A program made the translations under genes and the position numbers. Below the pieces are notes generated by a model. The model saw only the letters and a program-made list of their open reading frames with translations. It did no database searches and had not been told where the DNA came from. Shown one piece after another: positions 1-7,540 of a stretch of DNA of 19,326 bases; position 1 is the first letter of the stretch; each line of letters opens with the position of its first letter. Source of the stretch: Cruorifilaria tuberocauda (lineage: Eukaryota; Nematoda; Chromadorea; Rhabditida; Onchocercidae); NCBI GenBank assembly GCA_013365365.1, contig JABVXU010000819.1, positions 1 to 19,326 on the forward strand. Direction: 5' to 3'.

Positions 1-899
1 TAAGACTGATAAATTTTATATCAGAAAAAATTTATCAAAATTTATTTTTTTTATGATAAATAAGTTTAATTTCAGTTTCAATTTTTTACTTATAATTTAT
101 GTTTATCATATAATTTCACTTCCGGGAATATATCAACTTTTCATATGTAATTTGAAGATTTGCTTCCTTTTTTTTTACTTCTATCTTATCATTCCTATGA
201 CATTTTCATTATTACCATCCATAACTTTTTCTTTTCAGTTTGTAATTTGAGATAAGATTTTAATTACGAATACTTACCTATGTATTCTTCAAATTTAATC
301 ATTCGTTATCATACCCGTATATTTATCAAGTTTAAGTATATTCTTCTTCAGTCTACTTTTAATTTAATTTCATTATCACAAATGTATATGCCATATGTAA
401 TAGTTTAAATATTTAAGAGTTATTGATTACTTTCGAGTGTTTTCTCGAGGAATATAATAATCAATGGAAAAGAGATCATACTGATAAGAAGGAAGAATAT
501 TTCTCAGATGATAAGAAAATCAATCATTGAGAAATGAAAATCAAAAAATTCATTCTTTTTGTAAATGGTGAATCAATGAAGTTTAGTATATTTAAATGAT
601 ATGGAAATTGGGAATGGCATGTTAAGATAGGTGTGACGCTTGATCGATGACCTTTGAATGAGTTGATGATTGTTGGAGGTGATAAAAGATTGAAAAGCGG
701 AGGAATTGATTAAATTTGAAGGATAGACGGAATAGTCAAAGATAGAATGAATGACTGATAGGAATGGAATGGAATGGATAAATTGAGAATTAAGAATGGA
801 TCGACTTAAGTCTATTTGTATTGAGAGGTTTGAAGAAAGGAATGAATAAATAAAATAAAATGACTGAATGAAGAATCGAATGGACAGATTATCCGTTTT
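1..899. other. Gene-free left flank, purine-rich in its right half
   Basis: No exon is supported here. Short open stretches are low-complexity AT-rich sequence (Phe/Leu/Ile-rich when translated) without splice or family signals. From about 470 to 890 the plus strand becomes strongly purine-rich, with many GAAT/GGAATG words, e.g. around 755-780. This runs directly into the TG-rich block at 900, so the G-over-C bias on the plus strand continues for about 1.1 kb. If the gene to the right has a long isoform, this is intronic; otherwise it is intergenic. Confidence 0.6.
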
Positions 900-1286
900 G
901 TGTATGTGTATGCGTGTGCGTGTATGTTTGTATGTAGATGTATGTATGTGTATGTATGTGTGTGTATGTATGTTGTGTCTACGTTTGTATATTTTGTATG
1001 TGTGTGTACGTTTGTGTATATGTGCGTATACGTGTGTACGTTTTTGTGTATCCACAAGTATGTGCATGTATATTTGTTATATGTATGTGGGCGTACGTTT
1101 GTGTATGTGATGTGTGTTTGTGTGTTTATGTTTATATGTGTATGTTTGTATATATCTGTATGCGTTTGTATGTACATGTATGTATAATATATATATATAT
1201 ATATAGTCTGTACGTGTACGTATGTTTATATATATATATATATGTGCGTTTGTATGCACGTGTATGTGTTTGTATGTGTATGGTTG

Positions 1287-1410
1287 TGTATTTGTATGTA
1301 TCTGTATGCATTTGTATGTGTGTGTTTGTATGTGTATAGGTGTGTATTTGTATGTATCTGTATGCATTTGTATGTGTGTGTTTGTATGTGTATAGGTGTG
1401 TATTTGTATG
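1287..1410 (+). repeat. 56-bp tandem repeat, 2.2 copies
   Basis: Within the TG-rich block a 56-bp unit is repeated head to tail: copy 1 at 1287-1342, copy 2 at 1343-1398, and a partial third from 1399. Each unit contains the landmarks TGTATCTGTATGCATTTG and GTGTATAGGTG. The copies are identical by eye, which points to recent duplication. Confidence 0.9.
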
Positions 1411-1500
1411 TGTGTGTTTGTATGTACGTGCATTTATGTTTGTATATGTGTATGTTTGTATATATGTATGTTTGTATGTGTGTGTATTTGTATGTGTGTG

Positions 1501-1614
1501 TGTATGTCTGTGTGTATGTGTGTATATGCGTGTGTGTATGTTTGTATGTGTGTGTATGTCTGTGTGTATGTGTGTGTGTGCGTGTGTGTATGTTTGTATG
1601 TGTGTGTATGTCTG
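1501..1614 (+). repeat. 52-bp tandem repeat, 2.2 copies
   Basis: A second higher-order period in the TG-rich block. The landmark TGTATGTCTGTGT starts at 1501, 1553 and 1605, giving a 52-bp unit. Copies 1 and 2 differ by a few substitutions (for example TGTATATGCG against TGTGTGTGCG), so this array looks slightly older than the 56-bp array. Confidence 0.88.
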
Positions 1615-1616
1615 TG

Positions 1617-3896
1617 TTGCCTTCTAGAAGAATTAGTAATTGAGTTTTCAAGTACTTCGTTATTTTGCATGAGAGAGGAAGAAGCGTAATTTATTGTTGC
1701 ACATTTCAAATGAATGTGAGAAAGGAAAAATGACGGAAGTAGTTTTGATGATGAAATTTTTATTTTAAAATTTTTAAAAAATTAATTACCTAGAATTTAT
1801 TTTAGGTTAATTTCTTTTTATCATTTTTCATAATTTTTTCTTATCGATAATTGATAAACTTTATTTTTTCAAATTATAATTAATCAGGTGTCATTTGTAA
1901 TTTATATGATTGTATTTTATTTATTTAATGTAATTTCTCGTAATTTAGCTTGATCCAGGTTAATTAATTTCTAATTAAATATTCACAATGCAATATTAAA
2001 CTTAAAAAAGAATGAAAACTTCTGTATTCTCTTCAATCATTTTTTATTAAATTTATTGAACTTTTAGAAGGAAATTAAAATAAATTGATATTACTGTAAA
2101 ATAACTTTAATTCTGGAAGGTTAAAATTACTTTTATTCTGGAAGGTATAATTTCTAATCAAGTTTTTTTTTCTTTCAATATTTGAATTGTATTGTTTTCT
2201 TTTCTTTGATAATATTACTTCGCGTGAAGTCAAAAAAACATTTTTTGGTATTTAATGAAAAAGGGACTAATTAATAGAACTTAATTAAAAAGAGCATAGA
2301 TATAAAATGAAACTAATTTTGTAAATTTCTTCATGTAAATAAATATATGGAGAAGTTTGAGGAAATCAATAACATACTTCTAGAAATTAAAAAACTAAGC
2401 TTAATTTTCATTTAAATTTTAAATTAAACAATTGGAAAACAACAATTTCAATTGTTTAATTCTTTCTTATTTGAATTTTAAACTTTGATTTTAAATTTAA
2501 AAATTGAAAAATTGATTTAACCGTAATTTCCTAACATTTTTCCTAATTGATAACAAAGTTTTTTGGAAATGTTTATATTATAAAACTTTTAATCAAACAT
2601 TCGTCTTACTTTCGTTAAAATTTAAAAAAATAAATTAAAAAAATGTTGCAATCATGAAATTTAATTAAAACAAACATTTTTAGCAAAAGAAAATTTACAA
2701 AAGTCAAGAAGATATCAAAAATTATTTTTAGTTTTTTTCATCTTTAAAAAATTGGAAAATAAATTTTTAAAAAAAATATTTTTAAATAATTCCTATTTTT
2801 CTTTTTCGCTTTTTTTTCCGGAATATATTTAGCTCATTGCTTATTTCGGAAAGTTTTTTTTTCTTGGTGGATACTGTTATATCATCCATTTTGGATAAAT
2901 CTGAAATTGCTTGATTCATTTCAAAATCAAGCAAAATAAATTGCAAAAGGAAAAAAAAAGGAATTTGAGCATTTTGAAGTTAAGCTTAATCAATCACTCA
3001 ACAAATTTTATGCTTTATTTGATAGCTATGATTTAAATTTTAAGCGAACAAAATTTCTCAACAACAAAATTTGATGAACTCAAATTTCTTATTTCCTTTT
3101 TTTTTTTCATATTTAATAATGTAAGAATTTTGAAATTTAATTAGGAGTGAAATATAATTATTATTTGATAACTAGTTGTTTCCATAAATAATTTATAGTT
3201 AATTAATGGATAAGTTAAGTGATTATAGGTTATCTTTATCAAAACTATTTATGATAATAATGATAATCTGTAGTAATGATTGATATTACTAATCATTGAA
3301 TTTATGACTACTAATTAAGTTAGCATTATAATTATATTATTTAAGGTAGAACATCTGCTATTATAATCTTAGTATTTCTTCAGCTGTCCCATTTCTTTTT
3401 CTTTTTTTAAACTACTTGTTAGTAAATCCTTTTCTATTATTGAAATTATGGTTAATTTAATTTCAAAAAGAATTTCATATAAGTATGATTGGAAGTAATT
3501 ATTGATCAATTCTGAATCGTTTCTGATCGGTTTTTTCTCGAATCTTCCAATTATAATTATTACTTATACAATTATTGAAATACCAAAAATTTAAATAGCT
3601 TTTATAATATCTACTTTTTTTTTTTTGTAATTTTGAAATTGTTGAAATTTTTTATTTGGTTTAATTTTCGCGCTCTAATAATTTGAATCTTTTTTTCATT
3701 CCGATTTTCATCATTTTTTCCGGATTGATAAACGTCAGTTAAATATTTAATGATAATATTTTTGTTATTTTTTCTACGTAAAAAAAGAAATTTATAATTT
3801 ATTTAAATTTAATATATTTAATTGTATATTTTGCGCGTAATATTATAGCAATTAAATGGAAAATTTGAAATCGTTTTTAATGATTTAAATAAATTT
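1617..3896. other. AT-rich non-coding stretch upstream of exon 1
   Basis: No exon, RNA gene or transposon is recognisable in this 2.3 kb. It consists of AT-rich sequence with homopolymer A and T runs and small local repeats, such as TTCTGGAAGGT twice near 2111 and 2137. It lies immediately upstream of the predicted first exon, so it is the natural place for a promoter, but I cannot point to a defined element. It would also be intron of any longer transcript. Confidence 0.5.
2422..2461. repeat. 13-bp inverted repeat (hairpin)
   Basis: AATTAAACAATTG at 2422-2434 is followed after 14 bases by its exact reverse complement CAATTGTTTAATT at 2449-2461. It could form a stem in single-stranded DNA or RNA. 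The sequence is AT-rich, so chance is not excluded; no function is assigned. Confidence 0.6.
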
Positions 3897-3898
3897 AG
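3887..3898 (+). promoter_or_regulatory. Candidate splice acceptor for the 5' leader (possible spliced-leader site)
   Basis: AAATAAATTTAG is followed by G at 3899 and then the purine-rich leader of exon 1. TTTAG/G resembles the short nematode acceptor. In nematodes many first exons receive a trans-spliced leader at such a site; the alternative is a cis acceptor from an unseen upstream non-coding exon. Evidence is only the short match and the abrupt change from AT-rich to purine-rich sequence. Confidence 0.3.
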
Positions 3899-4107
3899 GA
3901 ACAAAAAAGGAAAGAGAGAGAGAGAAAAAAAAATAGAAAGAACAAATGGAACGGTAACGATATTATTAACCGAAGAAATAGCAGAAATTCCGGAATTGCC
4001 AGGAAAAAAAAGTTTAAGGAAAAACCAAAGATAATAAAAAGAAAGAAAATAAGGAAAGAAATGTACTGATAGGATAACTTTTTGTATAAATCAATTACGA
4101 TACTTAT
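3899..4107 (+). promoter_or_regulatory. Probable 5' untranslated leader of the short transcript with two minimal uORFs
   Basis: Between the candidate acceptor and the start codon lies about 209 bp of A/G-rich sequence with a short GA run at 3913-3925. It contains two tiny upstream ORFs: ATG GAA CGG TAA at 3946-3957 and ATG TAC TGA at 4061-4069. A TAA at 4087-4089 is in frame with the start codon at 4108, so the protein cannot extend upstream. The leader extent is inferred, because the transcription start or trans-splice point is not proven. Confidence 0.4.
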
Positions 4108-4264
4108 ATGCATCATACGGTAACAGTAACAACAACAACAACAACAACAACAATAACAATAATTCCAACTATTTATACTATTATTCATTATTGTTTGTTT
4201 CTTATTGTTATTGTTTTTGCTCAATTAATCGATGCCGGGAGTTCCAAACAAAAGATTCAGAAAG
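4108..4264 (+). CDS. ptp-3: Exon 1: start codon and signal peptide of a LAR-type receptor phosphatase, short isoform
   Basis: This exon encodes residues 1-52 plus the first base of codon 53. The start is chosen because 4087-4089 is an in-frame stop and this is the only Met before the hydrophobic core. The N-terminus has eight consecutive Thr (8-15, from an AAC/ACA microsatellite), then an Ile/Thr-rich stretch. A hydrophobic core follows at about residues 29-41 (CLFLIVIVFAQLI), with a plausible signal-peptidase site after Asp-Ala at 42-43. The donor reads AAAG/GTAAAATT, phase 1. The single base G carried over joins TA at 5433 to make Val, giving VPSAPRDM, a normal FN3 opening; this exact phase fit is the main support for the exon. 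It would direct the extracellular FN3 domains into the secretory pathway. An unusually long, uncharged n-region is odd for a signal peptide. The gene name depends on the FN3 assignment. Confidence 0.6.
4128..4151 (+). repeat. (AAC)8 microsatellite inside coding exon 1
   Basis: Eight uninterrupted AAC units, followed by AAT/AAC variants to about 4163. In the reading frame they give ACA codons, the poly-Thr tract at residues 8-15. Unit length is three, so copy-number changes would keep the frame and only alter the length of the signal-peptide n-region. Confidence 0.9.
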
Positions 4265-4613
4265 GTAAAATTACCTATAAAATGAAAGAAAATATTTTAA
4301 ATATCGATTTATTCTCTAATTCCATTAATATTTATTACTTAGTAAATTGTTTTATATTAATTAATTATTTTATTTTATCACTATTTTATCACCTATACCT
4401 TTTTTATATTATAAAATACTAATCAATTTTTTTGTTTCATTTTTTTTCACTATTTGAAGCTTAATTGGTAAGCTAAATCACTTGCTATTTGATAGACTAA
4501 ATTAGCTAAATCATGATTATGTTATTGATTGAATGATAATTATTTGATCAGTTGAATGATGTTATCTTGATGGAAAAACGAAATGTTTAATTTAGCTTAT
4601 AAAACTTTTGATT

Positions 4614-4679
4614 ATATAGTTTAAAAATCACGACAAGTTTTGATCATATATATGGTCAAGATAATTCTTTAAACTATAT
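4614..4679. repeat. Nested inverted repeat in intron 1
   Basis: ATATAGTTTAAA at 4614-4625 is the exact reverse complement of TTTAAACTATAT at 4668-4679. Between the arms, 4641-4658 is an imperfect palindrome (TGATCATATATATGGTCA). The whole 66 bp could fold as a stem with an internal hairpin. No target-site duplication is obvious, so I do not call it a transposon. Confidence 0.6.
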
Positions 4680-5040
4680 TATGAAAAACTAAACTTGTTC
4701 TTCAAATTATAATTAATTAATTTCAAAAAGAGTTTTAATTCTCTGATAATTGTTTAAGATTTAATTGTAATTTTTGCTCTTTCTTTTCTATAACTTTCAA
4801 TTTAATTCTCCTAAAATTCAAGATCAGAAAATAATTAAATTACGGAATTTCAAATATTTTCCATTCATTTTTATCATTTTGATAATCTGATTAGGACAAA
4901 AAATACAAAAAATTTTGTAAAATATTATGTACTCATTCAATATTTTCACTTCGATAGATCTGTTTAAATTTCAAAAGCTTGTTACCGTAATCACCTATCA
5001 AATCTTTGATGATTTATTCTCGACAAAATCTTATTTGAAA

Positions 5041-5115
5041 TTTACCGTATACAGTAAAAATAGAATTTACTGTATACGATAAAAATAAAATTTACCATAT
5101 ACAATAAAAATGAAA
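5041..5115 (+). repeat. 25-bp tandem repeat, three copies, with GTATAC core
   Basis: Three consecutive 25-bp units start at 5041, 5066 and 5091. Each begins TTTAC and ends with an AAAAAT-rich tail. The centre of each is a variant of the palindromic string TACTGTATACAGTA. The copies differ at several centre positions (CCGTATACAG, CTGTATACGA, CCATATACAA), so the array is diverged. Confidence 0.85.
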
Positions 5116-5432
5116 TACGCTAAATTTAGTAAAAAAGACAAAAAGAAAAATTGAAATATTCCCTTGAGAGTGTAGCGATTAAGTGATTAATCAGTGATAA
5201 CTGTATTGAAAAAAAACTTAAACTTTGAAAAATTTGGTAGAAGTCTTTTTTTTTTGTAAAACAATATAATTAATTATAATTAAATTGTATTTTAGAAAGT
5301 TTTACTGAATTTATTTTATTCAAATTTGCAACAAAAAAAATTTATTTTAATCAAAATATTTAATCAGCAAATTCTATTTCAATTAATTATTCAACATTTC
5401 TTAGATTAACTTTTCATGTTTTTTTGTTTTAG

Positions 5433-5614
5433 TACCATCAGCCCCGAGGGACATGGAGGTTATACTGGTTAATGCATCGGCGGTTAAGGTAAGCTGGGAA
5501 AAGCCATTGTATGCAAATGGTGAAATCATCGGATATTATGTTTATAAGGATCGATTATTGAACGGTGAACCGATTGATGATAAATTACAACGAGCTATCA
5601 TCTATGATCAACAA
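5433..5614 (+). CDS. ptp-3: Exon 2: first half of FN3 domain A (LAR FN3-5-like)
   Basis: Encodes the rest of Val53 and residues 54-113. The acceptor TTTTAG/TA has phase 1 and the donor CAA/GTTAGT has phase 0. The reading shows a classical FN3 A-B-C strand pattern: PSAPRDMEV, then VKVSW with the conserved Trp at residue 74, then the NGEIIGYYVY strand. NAS at 66-68 is an N-glycosylation sequon. A NGEP motif after the C strand recalls the fifth FN3 of vertebrate LAR proteins, and PSAPRD also recalls FN3-2, so the domain number is uncertain. The protein part would be extracellular. Coding character is also supported by higher GC content and balanced codons against the AT-rich flanks. Confidence 0.85.
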
Positions 5615-6018
5615 GTTAGTTATATTTTAATGAAATTAATATTTTGATTCAAAAATCAAAATGTAAAAATTCATGCTAAACATATTTAATATATTATTGA
5701 ATCTTCTCAATTAATTATTTCCTTTCATTAAATTAATTATTAAATTAATTAGTTATTTCCTTTTATATGACATACACATATACTTAAAATTTTTGCTTAA
5801 ATTTCTAGTATTTTTTAAATAATTGAAAAATGATACTTATATAGTATTATATCCAGAAAAACTAATTAGCTAATTAATTAATTAGCTAATCATTAAAGTA
5901 TATTAGTAGTTTATCAGATTTTTTTTCCGTTAGCATTTATCCCGTCTTTTACTTCAATATTTTTCATTTACATTAAAATATGTTTCATTATTATCATTAT
6001 CAAATTTCCGGATTCCAG
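5615..6018 (+). other. Intron 2 with a perfect 26-bp palindrome
   Basis: Bounded by GTTAGT and ATTCCAG, phase 0 on both sides, 404 bp. The only notable element is a perfect 26-bp palindrome at 5865-5890, listed separately. The rest is AT-rich non-coding sequence. Confidence 0.7.
5865..5890. repeat. Perfect 26-bp AT-rich palindrome
   Basis: The sequence ATTAGCTAATTAA followed directly by its exact reverse complement, with no spacer. It contains two TAGCTA cores and overlapping TAATTA words, which are the core of homeodomain binding sites. Function is unknown; a perfect palindrome of this length is uncommon even in AT-rich DNA. Confidence 0.85.
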
Positions 6019-6142
6019 AAAACACATACGTTGATCACAGATCTTGAACCGAATACGGAATATTCATTCCGGGTAAATGCTTTCAACCGGCATGGTGATG
6101 GTGAATTTAGTGCAAGTAAAAAAATTCTTACCGGTGGATCGC
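6019..6142 (+). CDS. ptp-3: Exon 3: second half of FN3 domain A
   Basis: Encodes residues 114-154 and the first base of codon 155. The acceptor is ATTCCAG/AAA and the donor TCGC/GTAAGT, phase 1. It carries the FN3 E-F-G strand signature: LITDLEPNTEYSFRVNAFN, where L122, P124, T126 and Y128 form the L-x-P-x-T-x-Y tyrosine corner. It then has HGDGEFSAS and a TGG linker to the next domain. Domain A is therefore encoded by two exons and is flanked by phase-1 introns on both sides, a symmetrical module arrangement common in FN3 proteins. Confidence 0.87.
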
Positions 6143-6349
6143 GTAAGTTTCTCTCATTGGAATTTTATCTTAACTCTTTTGTATCCAAATATATTTCATC
6201 GTATTTTGAAAGAAAAATTCCAGATTTAAATTTTTCATCAGAATTATATTTGTAAAAACTTTGTAAAAAAAAAATTTTTTTTTTACTTTACAAATATTAA
6301 TTGATATTAGTCATGATATATCATTGCATGAATTCTTTTCAATTTTTAG
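6143..6349 (+). other. Intron 3 (207 bp)
   Basis: The shortest intron in the window, bounded by GTAAGTTT and CAATTTTTAG, phase 1. It contains an A/T homopolymer stretch around 6266-6283 and nothing else of note. Confidence 0.8.
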
Positions 6350-6435
6350 CTCCATCAGAACCGCAAACTCATTCCGTTAATTTGCTCAATGATGAAGCTC
6401 CGCTACGGGCACGTATTGATTGGAAACCACCAAAG
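6350..6435 (+). CDS. ptp-3: Exon 4: start of FN3 domain B
   Basis: Encodes the rest of residue 155 (Pro) and residues 156-183; 86 bp. The acceptor is TTTTTAG/CT and the donor AAAG/GTTTAA, phase 0. The translation opens with PPSEPQTHSV (A strand) and reaches RARIDWKPPK, with the conserved FN3 Trp at 179 followed by the usual KPP. The A-B loop (NLLNDEAPLRA) is longer than in domains A and C. The GTTTAA donor is weaker than its neighbours but acceptable for a nematode; the phase fits both flanking exons. Confidence 0.83.
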
Positions 6436-6590
6436 GTTTAAATTTTAATAATTGAATTAATATTTCAATTTCAAAAGGATAGAATTTCATTTAAAGAGCA
6501 ACAATTTGTAACAAAGATTTATTTGCTGAAAGATTGGTAAAAGTGAAATTTGATAGCTGATGGAACTAATGAGTAGATTCTAATTATTGA

Positions 6591-6640
6591 TGATCGATTG
6601 ATTAATTGACTGACTGATTGATTGATTGATTGATTGGTTG
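6591..6640 (+). repeat. GATT/GACT microsatellite
   Basis: A run of GATT units with interspersed GACT and AATT variants, purest between about 6617 and 6636. A typical tetranucleotide microsatellite. Confidence 0.85.
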
Positions 6641-6693
6641 CCGGAAATTGTAGAGTGGCTTCTTTCGGGGAATTGCAGTGCTTCTCTTTCCGG
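6641..6693. repeat. CCGGAAA/TTTCCGG inverted repeat in a GC-richer patch
   Basis: CCGGAAA at 6641-6647 is matched by TTTCCGG at 6687-6693, enclosing 39 bases that are clearly less AT-rich than the surrounding intron (CTTTCGGGGAATTGCAGTGC). It could be a remnant of an inserted element or a small structured RNA region. No family is recognised. Confidence 0.5.
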
Positions 6694-6822
6694 TTGGATC
6701 AGGTTTCCTTCTTGATTTGGTTGAGAGATTAAACTACATACGTAACTAAATGCTATGCATATGTATCCTACGACACAAAAGATCATATAAATATATAATA
6801 AGTCAATGATAATAATCTACAC

Positions 6823-6975
6823 ATACAGTAAGTTAATGAACGGAATATCACATGGTATACAGTAAATTGATGAATGGAATATACCAAGATATACAGTAAT
6901 GAACGAATATCATGTAGGCATACAGTAAGTCAATGAATGGAATGTCATATAGGCATACAGTACATGACAGTAAAA
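6823..6975 (+). repeat. Degenerate tandem repeat around ATACAGTA, five copies
   Basis: ATACAGTA occurs at 6823, 6857, 6891, 6920 and 6955, spaced 34, 34, 29 and 35 bp. Between them, variants of AARTCAATGAATGGAATRTCATA recur. The copies are diverged by substitutions and small indels. The same ATACAGTA string appears elsewhere in the window in both orientations. Confidence 0.88.
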
Positions 6976-7422
6976 TGATCAAGCAAAAAGGGAAGAAAGT
7001 CTTGGAAGGAGAGGAAAAGCCTACCGGAGAGAAAGAAGAATTATTTGATATTATTTAGGATCATAAAGATCAATAATACATAAATAAACATGTGAATAAT
7101 TTTCCTTAGGGTTTTTTTGACACTGATGTGATTATTAAAATGATTAAATAAGTTAAATTCGCTGAGTAAATAATTTTTCGTAAATTCGTAAACTTTCAAA
7201 TTTTTAAAATTATGCTTCTCAAAAAAATTCGTGCATTAAAAGGAAATAATGTACTTTTTTAATTTTCATTTAAATTTTATGGTAGAAAGAAAAACTGTCT
7301 ACCATATACAATAATCTTTGAATTATTAGTTTTTTTGTACTGTATAGTGGCATATAATTTTTGTATAGTAAAATCATATAAAAACTGTATAAATGTAATT
7401 TCATTTAGTTTGATAATTTCAG

Positions 7423-7540
7423 TTCACATATAATTTACCAATCAATAAATACATAATTTGGTATAAACCGTTCGAACATAGCGACGCACGTAAACTTGAA
7501 GTACCCGGCAGTCAAAATTTTGCTATACTTGATGGTTTAT
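7423..7540 (+). CDS. ptp-3: Exon 5: middle of FN3 domain B
   Basis: Encodes residues 184-222 and the first base of codon 223. The acceptor is TAATTTCAG/TTC and the donor TTAT/GTACGT, phase 1. The translation gives the FN3 C and C' strands (INKYIIWYKPF, at about residues 190-200) followed by HSDARKLEVPGSQNFAILDGL. The last part corresponds to the E strand and the start of the tyrosine-corner loop. It has no start codon near its beginning and would be missed without splice reasoning. The frame is open across the whole exon and is closed right after the donor (TGA at 7545-7547), which supports the chosen boundary. Confidence 0.82.

Larger units (their letters stand above)
900..1616 (+). repeat. 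TG/TATG-rich microsatellite-minisatellite block
   Basis: About 715 bp of nearly pure TGTATG, TGTG and TTTGTATG words on the plus strand (CATACA on the minus strand), with very few plus-strand C. Two AT dinucleotide runs interrupt it near 1186-1204 and 1227-1243. Higher-order periods are visible at 1287-1410 (56 bp) and 1501-1614 (52 bp). Because TGTATG-type words contain no stop in most frames on either strand, several long but meaningless reading frames (Cys/Val/Tyr/Met-rich, or His/Thr/Tyr-rich) run through it. Alternating purine-pyrimidine sequence of this kind can adopt Z-form DNA, which is known chemistry rather than something seen here. Confidence 0.95.
4265..5432 (+). other. Intron 1 of the short isoform (1168 bp)
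   Basis: Bounded by donor GTAAAA at 4265 and acceptor TTTTGTTTTAG ending at 5432, phase 1. AT-rich throughout. It holds a nested inverted repeat (4614-4679) and a 25-bp triple tandem repeat (5041-5115). No exon is seen inside. If a longer isoform exists, its upstream exon would join at the same acceptor. Confidence 0.6.
6436..7422 (+). other. Intron 4 (987 bp) with GATT and ATACAGTA repeats
   Basis: Bounded by GTTTAA and TAATTTCAG, phase 0. It holds a GATT-type microsatellite (6591-6640), a GC-richer inverted-repeat segment (6641-6693) and a five-copy ATACAGTA array (6823-6962). No exon is seen. A minus-strand open stretch over 6580-6786 ends in Asn-Gln-Ser-Ile repeats from the GATT microsatellite and is not convincing as a gene. 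Confidence 0.7.

Noticed and set aside
53..250. Plus-strand 65-codon open frame near the left edge
   Set aside because: Phe/Ile/Leu-rich translation of T-rich DNA with no family resemblance, and no codon or splice support.
573..1709. Several overlapping long open frames on both strands rich in Cys/Val/Tyr/Met or His/Thr/Tyr
   Set aside because: They lie mostly within or run out of the TG/TATG repeat, which lacks stop codons in most frames on both strands. Composition is pure repeat translation, and there are no splice signals or family features.
3895..4224. Minus-strand open frame of about 109 residues with a poly-Cys run
   Set aside because: It is antisense to the candidate leader and exon 1; the Cys run is the complement of the AAC microsatellite and the rest is Phe/Leu-rich translation of purine-rich DNA.
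4265..4422. Continuation of the exon 1 reading frame past 4264 as a single 104-residue protein
   Set aside because: After the donor at 4265 the translation becomes Asn/Ile/Tyr-rich intron-like sequence, whereas splicing to 5433 restores an FN3 domain in phase.
6580..6786. Minus-strand 68-codon open frame with Asn-Gln-Ser-Ile repeats
   Set aside because: The repeat part is the GATT microsatellite. The remainder overlaps a GC-richer inverted repeat and has no recognisable domain, and it lies in an intron between in-phase exons.
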